Assembly (NCBI RefSeq): GCF_900018785.1
Contig: NZ_FCOY01000007.1
Location: 1,102,632 to 1,166,631, forward strand
Source of the DNA: Xanthomonas massiliensis
GTDB taxonomy: Bacteria > Pseudomonadota > Gammaproteobacteria > Xanthomonadales > Xanthomonadaceae
Length of the DNA: 64,000 bases
Direction: 5' to 3'
Part shown: one piece after another, positions 26,111 through 36,090 of the stretch
Layout: each line of letters opens with the position of its first letter
How positions within the stretch are numbered: the first letter of the stretch is position 1
Made by a program: the position numbers and the translations under genes
Notes under the pieces: model-generated
The model's database searches: none
Told to the model about the DNA's origin: nothing
The model's input: the letters and a program-made list of their open reading frames with translations, nothing else

Positions 26111-28420
26111 TCAGAAGTTGTAGTGCAGGTCCACGCCGACGGTACGCGGCGGGTTGGTGTAGGCCAGGCCCTGCGGGTAGTAGTAGGCGTTGTAGCCGGC
26201 GTTGGTGATGGCCAGCTTGTTGAACAGGTTGTTCGCGTAGAGGTAGGCGGACCACTTGCCCGACACGCTCTCCACGCCGATGCGGGCGTTGACCAGGGTG
26301 TAGTCGCCCATCGCGCGCCGGGTCGGGTCGGTGGGACGCATGGCCGAGTAGGACTTGCCCACGTAGTTGGTGTCCAGCCGCACCATGCCGTCGTAGTCGC
26401 CGCTGAGCGACCAGCGGTAGCTGCCCGACAGGTTGCCGGTGAAGTGCGGGATGCTGGTGATGCGGTCGCCCTTCAGGCCGGTGGTGGCGCTGGCCTCCTC
26501 GCCCACCGGCACCTGGTCCTCGGTCAGCACCGCGTCGATGTAGTTGAAGTTCAGGCCCAGGTCCAGGCCGGCGACCGGACGCCAGGTCAGTTCCCACTCG
26601 GTGCCGCGCAGGCGCGCCTTGCCGGCGTTGGTCAGGTACAGGCTGGCGCTGTCGTACAGGCCCTGCACCTGCATGTCCTTCCAGTCGATCTGGTAGACCG
26701 CGACGTTGGCCAGCAGGACGTTGTCGAACCACGACGTCTTGGCGCCGAGTTCGTAGTTCCACAGGCTGTCGCTGCGGTAGGTGTAGTACGCGGCGGGCAG
26801 GCCGACGGCCTGGTTGGCGCCGCCCGGACGGTTGCCGTCGGCGGCGGTGAAATAGACCATCGCGCTGGGCGAGAGGGTGTAGGCGATGTTGAGCTTCTTG
26901 AGGAAGCCGTTCTCGGAGGACTCGACCTTGCTGAGCGCGGACAGGCTGGTGCCGAACGCGTCCGAGGCGCGGTCCACGTAGCCGGTGATGGCGTGGGTGT
27001 AGTGGTAGTAGCGCAGGCCCAGGGTGACGTCCAGCGCATCGGTGGCATGCCAGGTGCCCTCGCCGTAGCCGGCCTGCTGCTTGTACCGGTCGTCGATGTG
27101 GCGGCGGTACAGCGGGTCGGCCTGCGGATGGATCACCTCGCCGCTGGCCGGATCGACCTGGTAGTACATGCTCAGCAGGCGGTTCTTGCGGTCCTCGGCG
27201 TAGACGCCGACGGTCCAGTCGATGATGCCGCCGGGGTTGGAGCTCAGCCGCCACTCGTTGGACCAGTTGGTGGTGGTGCCCGGGTAGTACAGCAGCGAGG
27301 GTTCGTAGCCGCTGACCACCGCGGCCAGCCCGGCGTAGTACTGCGACAGCGCGGCGTAGCCGTACTGGGCGTACTGTGCCGAGGCCTGGTTGTAGGCGCT
27401 CTCGCGCGCGGCCATCAGGTAGGTCGTGTCCTGGCCGTAGGTGTTGTCGCGGTCGAAGTAGGAACTGACCCCGGTGAGCGTGGCCCCGCCCAGGTCCCAG
27501 TTCAGGGTGGCGTTGGAAATGCGCGTGGTGTCCTTGTAGGGCACCAGCGTGCCCATGGTCGAGCCCCACTTGACCCCGGCATCGGGGGTGTAGGCCACGG
27601 CGGTGCCGTCGCTGTTCTGCGAGGAATAGCTCAGGTCCAGGGTCACGTCCTCGCCGGGCTGGTAGCGCAGCGCCAGGCGGCCGCCGGCGTTGCCCGAGTC
27701 GTTCACGTCCTTCCTGCCGTAGACCAGGCTGTCGATGTAGCCGCCGGTCTCGCGCTTGTACAGCACCGCGCGCGCGCCGAGCTCGTTGTCCACCAGCGGC
27801 GTGTTGACCATGACGTTGGTCAGCCACGACGAGCCGCCGCCCTGGGTCTGCGCGTAGCCGGCCTGGACCGCGCCCTCGGTGGTGTCGAGCTTGGGCTTCT
27901 GGAAGATCACGCGCAGCGCGCCGCCCATCGAGCTGGCGCCGTACAGGGTGCCCTGCGGGCCGCGCAGCGCCTCGATGCGCTCGACGTCGAACAGGTTCAT
28001 TTCCGGATTGCGCCCGCCCGGATCGCTGCCGGTGCCGACCGAGCCGCTGACCGGGGTCTCGTCGTAGTAGACCGCGGTGGTGGCCTCGCCGACGGCGTTG
28101 ATGCCGCGCATGGCCAGGCGCGCGGCGCCGGGACCGCCGTTGAGCACGGTCAGGCCGGGCACCAGCTTGGCGTAGTCGCGCACGTCCAGCGAGCCGGTCT
28201 CGGTGATCGCCTCGGCGGTCAGCGCGGTGATCGCCACCGGCGTCTCCTGGATGCTGGTGCTGCGCTTGGTCGCGGTCACCGTCAGCGAATCCAGGGTCTT
28301 GGGGCTGGCCTCGGCCTGCTGCGCCCATGCCGGCAGGGAGGTGGCCACGCCCAGGCCCATGGCGAGGGACAGGGCGATCGCGGTCGGCAGCGGCCGGGGA
28401 CACGGATGGGACACGGGCAT
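26111..28420 (-). CDS. TonB-dependent outer-membrane receptor
   Basis: This protein of 769 residues has a signal peptide (about 1-34, ending PAWAQ), then LDSLTVTATKRSTSIQETPVAIT, a TonB-box-like and early plug sequence. The plug (about 45-165) includes the typical VERIEALRGPQGTLYGASSMGGALRVI. The 22-strand barrel continues to a terminal aromatic (VGVDLHYNF). The sequence resembles the catecholate/thiamin-like and Xanthomonas carbohydrate-type receptors that start TVTATKR and have the PQGTLYG plug, not a clear siderophore receptor. ATG 28420 is preferred because it begins the signal peptide. It leads a four-gene operon of exported hydrolases, so its ligand is probably their product or substrate. 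Confidence 0.92.
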   Translation of the reverse strand: MPVSHPCPRPLPTAIALSLAMGLGVATSLPAWAQQAEASPKTLDSLTVTATKRSTSIQETPVAITALTAEAITETGSLDVRDYAKLVPGLTVLNGGPGAARLAMRGINAVGEATTAVYYDETPVSGSVGTGSDPGGRNPEMNLFDVERIEALRGPQGTLYGASSMGGALRVIFQKPKLDTTEGAVQAGYAQTQGGGSSWLTNVMVNTPLVDNELGARAVLYKRETGGYIDSLVYGRKDVNDSGNAGGRLALRYQPGEDVTLDLSYSSQNSDGTAVAYTPDAGVKWGSTMGTLVPYKDTTRISNATLNWDLGGATLTGVSSYFDRDNTYGQDTTYLMAARESAYNQASAQYAQYGYAALSQYYAGLAAVVSGYEPSLLYYPGTTTNWSNEWRLSSNPGGIIDWTVGVYAEDRKNRLLSMYYQVDPASGEVIHPQADPLYRRHIDDRYKQQAGYGEGTWHATDALDVTLGLRYYHYTHAITGYVDRASDAFGTSLSALSKVESSENGFLKKLNIAYTLSPSAMVYFTAADGNRPGGANQAVGLPAAYYTYRSDSLWNYELGAKTSWFDNVLLANVAVYQIDWKDMQVQGLYDSASLYLTNAGKARLRGTEWELTWRPVAGLDLGLNFNYIDAVLTEDQVPVGEEASATTGLKGDRITSIPHFTGNLSGSYRWSLSGDYDGMVRLDTNYVGKSYSAMRPTDPTRRAMGDYTLVNARIGVESVSGKWSAYLYANNLFNKLAITNAGYNAYYYPQGLAYTNPPRTVGVDLHYNF

Positions 28421-28776
28421 GGCGGGAACCTCGGTGTGGGGGGAGATGCATCCGCCGGCCGCCGCCGGCGCGTCACCGGCGCCAGGCGGCGGGTGTTTCC
28501 TGAACGGGTGCAAACCGAGAGTGCAACGCGCCGGCCCCCGGCCCGTAGTGCTTTTTTCGCAACGCCATGAGGCGCACGGCCGCCCCGGCACGGGCATTTC
28601 CCCGAAACGGGGAGCCGGTTGGCGGTGGATGCCCCAAAACGGTCCCGGCGTGCCCGGATCGGGCCGGCGTGCCCGGCATCGGCTTGCGAAAATCGAAACG
28701 CCGCTTCGCGCCGGCCGGACGCGGCCCGCGCCCGGCGCTATCCTCTCGCGCCTTCCGTACCGCGTCCCCCGCCGCC
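28421..28776. other. 356-bp intergenic region between the TonB receptor and patatin genes
   Basis: This divergent region holds the promoters of both units. No convincing ORF is seen. It contains a T6 run at about 28552 and a 12-bp direct repeat, CGGCGTGCCCGG, at 28646-28657 and 28665-28676 (starts 19 bp apart). No clear -35/-10 pair stood out. Confidence 0.6.
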
Positions 28777-29763
28777 ATGACCCTCCGCCTGCTCTTCCCC
28801 CTGCTGTGCCTGGTGCTGGCCGGCTGCGCCCACGAGACCGCGCGCCCGGCCGCCACCGCGCCGGTGCCGGCCCCGGTCGCGCCGGCGGTTCCCCAGGTCA
28901 AGGTCGGCCTGGCCCTGGGCGGCGGCGCGGCCAAGGGATTCGCCCACATCGGCGTGATCAAGATGCTGGAGGCCAACGGCATCCACGCCGACGTGGTCGC
29001 CGGCACCAGCGCCGGCAGCGTGGTCGGCGCGCTGTACGCCAGCGGCCTGGACGGCTTCCAGCTGCAGGAGAAGGCCGCGTCCCTGGACCAGGCCAGCCTG
29101 CGCGACGTGCGCCTGTTTTCCGGCGGGCTGGTGCAGGGCCAGGCGCTGCAGGACTGGGTCAACGGCCAGGTCGGCAACCGCCTGATTCAGCAGCTGCGGC
29201 GGCCGTTCGCGGCGGTGGCCACGCGCCTGGAGGACGGCGAGCGCACCGTGTTCGTGCGCGGCAACGTCGGCCAGGCGGTGCGCGCCTCCTCGGCGGTGCC
29301 CGGCGTGTTCGAGCCGGTGGCGATCGGCAAGTGGCACTACGTGGACGGCGGCGTGGTCAGCCCGGTGCCCGCCGACGCGGCGCGCCAGCTCGGCGCCGAC
29401 TTCGTCATCGCCGTGGACATCTCCAGCAAGGCCAGCGGCCAGAACCCCGGCGGCCTGCTGGGCACGGTCAACCAGTCCATCACCATCATGGGCCAGCGCC
29501 TGGGCGCGGCCGAGCTCAAGCGCGCCGACGTGGTGATCCGGCCGAAGGTGCTGGACATCGGCGCGGCCGACTTCTCCCAGCGCAACGCGGCGATCCTGGA
29601 AGGCGAGAAGGCGGCCCTGGCGGCGATGCCGCAGATCAAGGCGGCGCTGGCCAAGCTGCGTGCGCAGCGCGCCGAGCAGGCCGGCACGGTGCGCCAGGTG
29701 GTGCCGCCGTGCAAGCCGTCGCGGCTGGGCCGCCTGGTCGGCCGCGGCGGCTGCCCGGACTGA
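28777..29763 (+). CDS. Patatin-like phospholipase lipoprotein (RssA-like)
   Basis: This 328-residue protein has a lipoprotein signal with lipobox LAGC (Cys at about 17). The patatin domain (about 43-240) has the oxyanion loop GGGAAKGFAHIG, the nucleophile GTSAGS (Ser at about 88) and the catalytic Asp in YVDGGVVSPVP. The enzyme should hydrolyse acyl chains of phospholipids or other lipids in the periplasm or at a membrane face. The tail is basic, with two Cys residues. It diverges from the TonB receptor operon and converges on the efflux channel gene, with a stem-loop between. Confidence 0.9.
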   Translation: MTLRLLFPLLCLVLAGCAHETARPAATAPVPAPVAPAVPQVKVGLALGGGAAKGFAHIGVIKMLEANGIHADVVAGTSAGSVVGALYASGLDGFQLQEKAASLDQASLRDVRLFSGGLVQGQALQDWVNGQVGNRLIQQLRRPFAAVATRLEDGERTVFVRGNVGQAVRASSAVPGVFEPVAIGKWHYVDGGVVSPVPADAARQLGADFVIAVDISSKASGQNPGGLLGTVNQSITIMGQRLGAAELKRADVVIRPKVLDIGAADFSQRNAAILEGEKAALAAMPQIKAALAKLRAQRAEQAGTVRQVVPPCKPSRLGRLVGRGGCPD

Positions 29764-29858
29764 CGCGGCGGTCCGGCCACGCGCGGTCGGGCGCGCGACC
29801 GGCCGCCTGCGATGTCGTGACGACGGTGTCCCGGACGACGGGACAGGACCGGCCACGG

Positions 29859-29880
29859 CCTGCCGTACCGGCACGGCAGG
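29859..29880. terminator. Stem-loop between convergent patatin and efflux channel genes
   Basis: CCTGCCGT (29859-29866) pairs perfectly with ACGGCAGG (29873-29880) around the loop ACCGGC. It lies in the 273-bp gap between convergent genes and could terminate both transcripts. There is no T tract, as is common in this GC-rich sequence. Confidence 0.45.
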
Positions 29881-29990
29881 GAGGGCCGCCCATCCCCGCT
29901 GCCACCGCCACGCGCGGGGCATCGCATACCCGCCGCGCGCGGCAACCCGGGATGCCGGCCGCGGATGCGAAACGGCCGTGGCCGGTCTCG

Positions 29991-30020
29991 CCTGACCTGA
30001 CCTGACCTGACCTGGCCTGG
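29991..30020. repeat. Pentanucleotide tandem repeat (CCTGA x4, then CCTGG x2)
   Basis: Four perfect copies of CCTGA (29991-30010) are followed by two CCTGG units (30011-30020), 17 bases past the channel gene stop on that gene's downstream side. It is non-coding. Such repeats can vary in copy number, but a role is not evident. Confidence 0.6.
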
Positions 30021-30036
30021 CCGGGGCCGGGCCGGC

Positions 30037-31566
30037 TCAGCGCCGCGCCACTGCCGGCGCGGCCGCATCCTCCGCGCCCGGTGCTGGCTGGCGCCAGCCG
30101 CCCAGGGCCTTGTAGACCGCCACCATGCCGACGTTGACCGCGGCCTCGGCCTGCGCCAGCGCGTCGTCGGCGCCGAGCCGGGTGCGCTGGGCGTCGAGCA
30201 GGGTCAGGAAATCCTCCGCTCCCTCGCGGTAGCGGACCTGCGCCAGCGCCTCGGCGCGGCGCGCCGCCTCGGCCTGCTCGACCACCCGCGCGAGCCGCGC
30301 CTGCTGGCGCGCGTAGGCGGTCAGCGCATTGTCGGTGTCCTCCAGGGCCAGCAGCACGCTCTGCTCGTACTGCGCCAGGGCGGCGTCGGCCTGCGCCCGG
30401 CTGGCGCGCAGGCGCGCCCGTACCGTGCCGAGGTCGAACCCGGCCCAGCTGATCGACGGGGTCAGCGACCAGGCCTTGCTGCCGGCGGCGGTCAGGGTGG
30501 CGGCATCGCCGGACAGGAAGCCGACGAAGCCGCTCAGGCTCAGGCGCGGGAACAGGTCGGCAGTGGCCACGCCGACGCGCGCGGTGGCGGCGGCGAGGCG
30601 GCGCTCGGCGGCGCGCACGTCGGGGCGCTGGCGCAGCAGCTGGGCGCTGTCGCCCAGCGCCAGGGCACGGGCGTAGGCCGGCGCCGGGCGCGGCACCAGC
30701 ACCGCGTCGAGCGCGTCGGGCGTGCGCCCGAGCAGCACCGCCAGGCGGCGGCGATACTGCGCCTGCGCCACGTCCAGCAGCGGGATGTCCGCCTCCACCG
30801 CCTTCAGCCGCGCCAGGCTGCTCTGCACGTCCAGCTCGCTGCCCGCGCCCAGGTCGCGGCGGGTGCGGGTCAGCTGCTCGGTGTCGCGCAGGTTGGCCAG
30901 CGTGGTGCGGGCCACCTCCAGGCGCTTTTGCGCGCCGCGCAGCTCGAAGTAGTTGCGCGCCACTTCCGCGGCGACGGTGACCCGGGCATCGTCCAGGCCG
31001 GCCTGCTCGGCCTCCAGGTCGGCACGCGCGGCCTGCGCGGCGCGGCGCTGGCGGCCGAACAGGTCCAGTTCCCAGCCGGCGTCGAAGCCGAGCGTGGCCG
31101 TCTCGCTCATCACCCGCTCGCCGCCGGCATAGGCCGACTGCTCGTGGCGGCGGTCGTAGCCGCCGTCGGCGGTGACGTGCGGCGCCTGGTCGAGGCGGCG
31201 CTCGACGAATGCCGCGCGCGCTTCCTGCACGCGGGCCAGGGCGATGCGCAGGTCGTGGTTGGCGGCCAGGGCGTCGTCCACCAGCCGGCCGAGCACCGGG
31301 TCGTCGAACTGCGCCCACCAGGCACCGACCGGGGAGGCGTCGCTGAAGGCCGGATCGTGCGCCTCCGCCAGCGTGGCCACCGGCGTCGGCGGCGCGACGT
31401 AGTCCGGGCCGACGCTGGCGCAGCCGGCCAGCAGCGCCGCGCCCAGGGCCAGGGCCAGCGGGCGCGCCACCCGGGCGGCGGCCCGCAACCGGCCGGCCGC
31501 GCGGAGCCGGTGTGCGCCGGCGCCGGCGCCGGGCGGGGAAACGATGCGGGAAATGGCGTTGGTCAC
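30037..31566 (-). CDS. RND efflux outer-membrane channel lipoprotein (OprM/NodT family)
   Basis: These 509 residues run from GTG 31566 (GGAG five bases upstream). A lipoprotein signal ends in LAGC (about residues 44-47), followed by ASVGPDYVAPPTP, the usual OprM/NodT opening. Two TolC-type repeats follow, the second with QRPDVRAAERRLAAATARVGVATADLFPRLSLSGF. The protein forms the outer-membrane exit duct of a tripartite pump. The frame is continuous with the RND pump gene upstream: no stop separates them in this sequence, so the channel could be translated as a fusion as well as from its own start. See the entry for the C6 tract at 31576-31581. Confidence 0.88.
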   Translation of the reverse strand: MTNAISRIVSPPGAGAGAHRLRAAGRLRAAARVARPLALALGAALLAGCASVGPDYVAPPTPVATLAEAHDPAFSDASPVGAWWAQFDDPVLGRLVDDALAANHDLRIALARVQEARAAFVERRLDQAPHVTADGGYDRRHEQSAYAGGERVMSETATLGFDAGWELDLFGRQRRAAQAARADLEAEQAGLDDARVTVAAEVARNYFELRGAQKRLEVARTTLANLRDTEQLTRTRRDLGAGSELDVQSSLARLKAVEADIPLLDVAQAQYRRRLAVLLGRTPDALDAVLVPRPAPAYARALALGDSAQLLRQRPDVRAAERRLAAATARVGVATADLFPRLSLSGFVGFLSGDAATLTAAGSKAWSLTPSISWAGFDLGTVRARLRASRAQADAALAQYEQSVLLALEDTDNALTAYARQQARLARVVEQAEAARRAEALAQVRYREGAEDFLTLLDAQRTRLGADDALAQAEAAVNVGMVAVYKALGGWRQPAPGAEDAAAPAVARR

Positions 31567-34500
31567 GGGGACTCCGGGGGGAGGGTCGAAGCTGGAATGG
31601 CCGTGCTGCACCAGCGGGCGCCGCGCCAGCTTGCGCAGCGCGACGTAGAACACCGGGGTCAGGAACAGGCCGAACAGGGTCACGCCGAGCATGCCGGCGA
31701 ACACGGTGATGCCGGTGGCCGCGCGCACCTCGGCGCCGGCCCCGTGCGAGAACACCAGCGGCACGGTGCCGGCGATGAACGCGATCGAGGTCATCACGAT
31801 CGGCCGCAGGCGCAGCCGGCACGCCTGCAGCGCCGCCTCGACGATGCCGCGGCCCTGCAGTTCGAGCTCGCGCGCGAACTCCACGATCAGGATCGCGTTC
31901 TTGCACGCCAGGCCCATCAGCACCACCAGGCCGACCTGCACGAACACGTTGTTGTCGCCGCCGCTCAGCCACACCCCGAGCAGCGCCGACAGCAGCGTCA
32001 TCGGCACGATCAGGATCACCGCCAGCGGCAGCGTCCAGCTCTCGTACAGCGCGGCCAGCACCAGGAAGGCCAGCATCACCGCCACCGGGAACACCAGCAG
32101 CGCGGCATTGCCCTGGGTGGACTGCTGGTAGCTCAGGTCGGTCCATTCGATGGCCATGCCGGCCGGCAACACCTGCGCGGCCAGCGCGGTCAGCTTCTGC
32201 ATCGCCTGCGCCGAGGACAGCACGCGCGCGTCGGCCTCGCCGGCCAGGTCGGCGGCGGTATGACCGTTGTAGCGCAGCACCGGGTCCGGGCCGTAGCTGC
32301 GTTTGACCGTCACCATCGAACCGATCGGCACCATCTCGCCGCGGGCGTTGCGGGTGCGCAGGTTGCCGATGTCCTCCTCGCTGGCGCGGAACGGCGCGTC
32401 GGCCTGGGCGATCACCTGCCAGGTACGGCCGAACTGGTTGAAGTCGTTGACGTAGGCCGAGCCCAGGTAGGTCTGCAGCGTGTCGAACAGGTCGGTCAGC
32501 GCCACGCCCTGGGCCTTGGCCTTGGTGCGGTCGACCTCGGCGTCGAGCTGCGGCACGTTGGCCTGGTAGGTGCCGATCGGGTAGCTCATGCCCGGCACCT
32601 GCGACACCGCGCCCTGCAGCGCGCCGACCGCCTGCTGCAGCGCGCCGTAGCCGAGGCCGGCGCGGTCCTCGACGAACAGCTGGTAGCCGTTGCCGTTGCC
32701 CAGCCCGAGGATCGGCGGCGGCATGAAGGCGAAGGCCATGCCCTCGCCCAGCGCCGATACCTTCTGGTTGAGCTCGGCATTGATCTCCAGCGCCGAACGA
32801 TGCCGCTCCGAAAACGGCTTGAGCGGCAGGAACACCACGCCGGTGTTGGGCGTGTTGGTGAACTGCAGCGCGTTCAGGCCGGGGAAGGCGATGACGTGGG
32901 CCACGCCCTCGGTGTGCATGGCGATGTCGGCGACCTTGCGCAGCAGCGCGTCGGTGCGCTCGATCGAGGCGCCCTCGGGCAGCTTCACCCCGGCGATCAG
33001 GTACATCTTGTCCTGGGTCGGGATGAAGCCGGCCGGCACCGCCTTGAACATCAGCCCGGTGGCCAGCAGCAGCCCCACGTACACCGCGAACACCAGGCCG
33101 CGGCGCCCGAGGATGCGCGCCACCGCGCCCTGGTAGCGGCCGGAGCTGCGGTTGAAGAAGCGGTTGAACGGACGGAACAGCCAGTGGCCGAACAGGCGCT
33201 CGATCAGGCGCGAGGCCCCGTCCCCGGGCGCGTCGTGCGCCTTCAGCAGGCGCGCGGCCAGCGCCGGCGACAGGGTCAGCGAGTTGATCGCCGAGATCAC
33301 CGTGGAGATGGCGATGGTCACCGCGAACTGCTTGTAGAACTGGCCGGTCACGCCCGACAGGAACGCCATCGGCACGAACACCGCGCACAGCACCAGGGCG
33401 ATGGCGACGATCGGCCCGGACACCTCCTTCATCGCCTGGTGCGCGGCGGCCAGCGGCGCCAGGCCCTCCTCGATGTTGCGCTCGACGTTCTCCACCACCA
33501 CGATCGCATCGTCCACCACGATGCCGATCGCCAGCACCAGGCCGAACAGGGTCAGCGTGTTGATCGAGAAGCCGAGCAGGTACAGCGCGGCGAAGGTGCC
33601 CACCACCGACACCGGCACCGCGATCAGCGGGATGATCGAGGCGCGCCAGGTCTGCAGGAACAGGATCACCACCAGCACCACCAGCAGCACCGCCTCCAGC
33701 AGCGTGTGCACCACCGCGGCGATCGAATCGCGCACGAAGATCGTGGTGTCGTAGACCGCCTCGTACTTGACCCCCTGCGGGAACTGCGCGGTCAGCTCGT
33801 CCATCTTGGCGATGACCTGGTCGCGGATCTGCAGCGCGTTGGCGCCGGGCGCCTGGAAGATGCCGATGCCGACCGCGTTCTTGCCGTCCAGCTGCGAGCG
33901 CAGGGTGTAGTCGCCGGCGCCCAGCTCCAGCCGGGCGACGTCGGCCAGCCGCACCACCTGCCCGTCGGCGCCGGTCTTGAGCACGATGTCGCCGAACTCC
34001 TGCTCGGTGCGCAGCCGGCCCTGGGCGTTGATCAGGGTGAGGAAGTCGCTGTGCGGCATCGGCTCGGCCCCGAGCTGGCCGGCCGAGACCTGCACGTTCT
34101 GCTCGCGCATCGCCGCGACCACGTCGCCGGCGGTCAGGCCGAGCGCGGCGATGCGCTGCGGGTCGAGCCAGGCGCGCATGGCGTAGTCGCCGCCGCCGAA
34201 GATCTGCGCATCGCCCACGCCGGGGATGCGCGCCAGCTCGTCCTTGACGTGCAGGCGCGCGTAGTTGCGCAGGTACAGCGTGTCGTACTTGCCGTCGGGC
34301 GAGGTCAGGTGCACCACCATCAGGAAGGTCGGCGACTGCTTCTGCACGGTCACGCCCTGGCGGCGCACGTCCTCGGGCAGGCGCGCGTTGGCCTGGGCGA
34401 CGCGGTTCTGCACCTTGACCGCGGCATCGTCGGCGTCGGTGCCGGGGCGGAAGGTGACGGTCATCTGCAGCACGCCGTCGGAGCCGGCCACCGACTTGAG

Positions 34501-34737
34501 GTACATCATGTTCTCCACGCCGTTGATCGCTTCCTCCAGCGGCGTGGCGACGGTCTCGGCGATGACCTTGGGATTGGCGCCCAGGTAGACCGTGCGCACC
34601 ACCACCGAGGGCGGCACCACCTCCGGGTACTCGCCGATCGGCAGCAGCGGGATCGCGATCAGGCCGGCGGCGAAGATCACGATCGACAGCACCGCGGCGA
34701 AGATCGGCCGGTCGATGAAGAAGCGGGAAAAATCCAT
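31567..34737 (-). CDS. RND multidrug efflux pump, HAE1 family (MexF-like)
   Basis: These 1057 residues form a complete inner-membrane pump, starting MDFSRFFIDRPIFAAVLS with twelve membrane helices and two large periplasmic loops. The proton-relay helix carries GIVVDDAIVVVENVERN (paired Asp in TM4), and the pump has the HAE1 signature FxxxxAxxLLxxHD-like stretch after TM6. It uses the proton gradient to expel drugs or small hydrophobics. Its closest type is MexF/BpeF. The expected stop codon is absent: the frame continues into the channel gene. Removing one C from a C6 run would give the ending SSFDPPPESP-stop, with a GTGA overlap like other junctions here. AAGGA precedes ATG 34737. Confidence 0.92.
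31576..31581 (-). repeat. C6 homopolymer at the pump/channel junction
   Basis: On the coding strand the run reads CCT CCCCCC GGAG TCCCC GTG. With six C residues the pump frame passes through the channel start codon. With five, it would stop at the TGA within GTGACC. The run therefore decides whether pump and channel are one polypeptide or two. Confidence 0.85.
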
Positions 34738-34899
34738 GGACGATTCCTTGGGGTAATGGCGGTCGCCGCCCTTCCCGGCGACGCGGGAAGGACCTGCGGG
34801 GCCGGGCACGGCGGCCACGGCCAGGGGACGGGACGGACGGCAGGGCCCGGCGCGACGGCGGGGTCGAGGCCGCCGCCCGCACGCCGGGCGATACGGGGG

Positions 34900-36090
34900 C
34901 TAGTCCAGGGCGGTCTCCCGCCCCGGCCTGCGCGCGATCACGCCCGGCTTGACCTGCACCGGCATGCCCGGCATGAAGACCTTCTGCACGCCGTCCACGA
35001 TCACCCGGTCGCCGGCGGCCAGGCCCCGCTCGACGATGCGCAGGCCGTCGGCAGTGCGGCCGAGCTGCACGTCGCGGCGCTGCGCCTTGCCGTCGCCGTC
35101 GACCACGTAGACGTACTTGCGGTCCTGGTCGGTGAGCACCGCCCGGTCGTCGATCAGCAGCGCCCGGAATTCGCCGCTGCCGGGCAGCTGCACGCGGGCG
35201 AACAGGCCGGGGACGAGGCGGCGGTCGGCGTTGTCGATCACCGCGCGCACGCGGATCGTGCCGGTGCTGCGCTCGATCTGGTTGTCGAGGAAATCCACCC
35301 GGCCGGCATGGCTGAAGCCGTCCTCGCCGATCAGTCCGACCCGCACCGGCAGGCCGGCCTCGCGCTGATCCGGCCGCTCGCCGGTTCGGGCCATGCGCGC
35401 ATAGCGCAGGAAGGTGGCCTCGTCGGCGTCGAAGTACACGTACATCCGCTCCTGCGACACCAGCGTGGTCAGCACGCTGGCGCCGTCGCCGGCGGTGACC
35501 AGGTTGCCGGCGGTCACCAGCGCGCGCCCGGCGCGGCCGGCGATCGGCGCGCGCACCCGGGTCCACTCCAGGTTGAGCCGGGCCTGCTCGGCCGCCGCCT
35601 GCGCGGCCGCCACCTCGGCCACCGCCTGGTCGGCGGCGGCGCGCCGCTGCTCCCAGGTCTCGGTGGAGATCGCCTGCTGGTCGGCCAGCTTCCTGCCGCG
35701 TGCGGCCTCGGCGCGCGCCAGCTCGGCCTGGGTGCGGGCCCGGGCCAGCTCGGCCTCGGCGCGGGCGAGCTCGGCGCGGTACGGGCGCGCGTCGATGGTG
35801 AACAGCACGTCGCCCTTTTTCACTTCCTGGCCTTCGACGTAGTCGACCTTGTCGATGTAGCCGGACACGCGCGGGCGCAGCTGCACGTTCTCGACCGCCT
35901 CGACCCGGCCGCTGAACGCATCCCACTGATGGATCGGCTTGGCCAGCACCGGCGCGGTGCCGACCTGCGGCGGCGCCGGCATGGCCTGCTCGGCGGCACG
36001 CGAGCCGCAACCGGCCAGGGCGATGGCCAAGGCGGCGGCAGCCAAGGCGGGGCGCAAGGGGAATCGGAACGGGAGGACACGGTGGTTCAA
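34900..36090 (-). CDS. RND efflux periplasmic adaptor (membrane fusion) protein, MexE-like
   Basis: This 396-residue protein starts at TTG 36090, placed eight bases after GAGG. It gives a lipoprotein signal ending LAGC (about residues 26-29). No ATG lies near this site. The adaptor domains follow: barrel/lipoyl strands (VENVQLRPRVSGYIDKVDYVEGQEVKKGDVLFTID), a long alpha-hairpin (about 95-165), the second lipoyl half (TRVRAPIAGRAG) and beta-barrel and membrane-proximal domains. It links the pump to the outer-membrane channel. The gap to the pump gene is 162 bp, larger than expected within an operon but with the same direction. A divergent LysR gene suggests MexT-style control. Confidence 0.9.
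   Translation of the reverse strand: MNHRVLPFRFPLRPALAAAALAIALAGCGSRAAEQAMPAPPQVGTAPVLAKPIHQWDAFSGRVEAVENVQLRPRVSGYIDKVDYVEGQEVKKGDVLFTIDARPYRAELARAEAELARARTQAELARAEAARGRKLADQQAISTETWEQRRAAADQAVAEVAAAQAAAEQARLNLEWTRVRAPIAGRAGRALVTAGNLVTAGDGASVLTTLVSQERMYVYFDADEATFLRYARMARTGERPDQREAGLPVRVGLIGEDGFSHAGRVDFLDNQIERSTGTIRVRAVIDNADRRLVPGLFARVQLPGSGEFRALLIDDRAVLTDQDRKYVYVVDGDGKAQRRDVQLGRTADGLRIVERGLAAGDRVIVDGVQKVFMPGMPVQVKPGVIARRPGRETALD

Noticed and set aside
26111-28420. TonB receptor as a siderophore receptor for the PepSY operon
   Set aside because: It is 12 kb away, on its own operon with hydrolases, and its plug resembles nutrient-type receptors. No link to iron is visible.
29764-30036. Repeats between the patatin and channel genes as a CRISPR-like or mobile-element end
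   Set aside because: Only a pentanucleotide run and a hairpin are present. There are no spaced repeats, no target-site duplication and no transposase.
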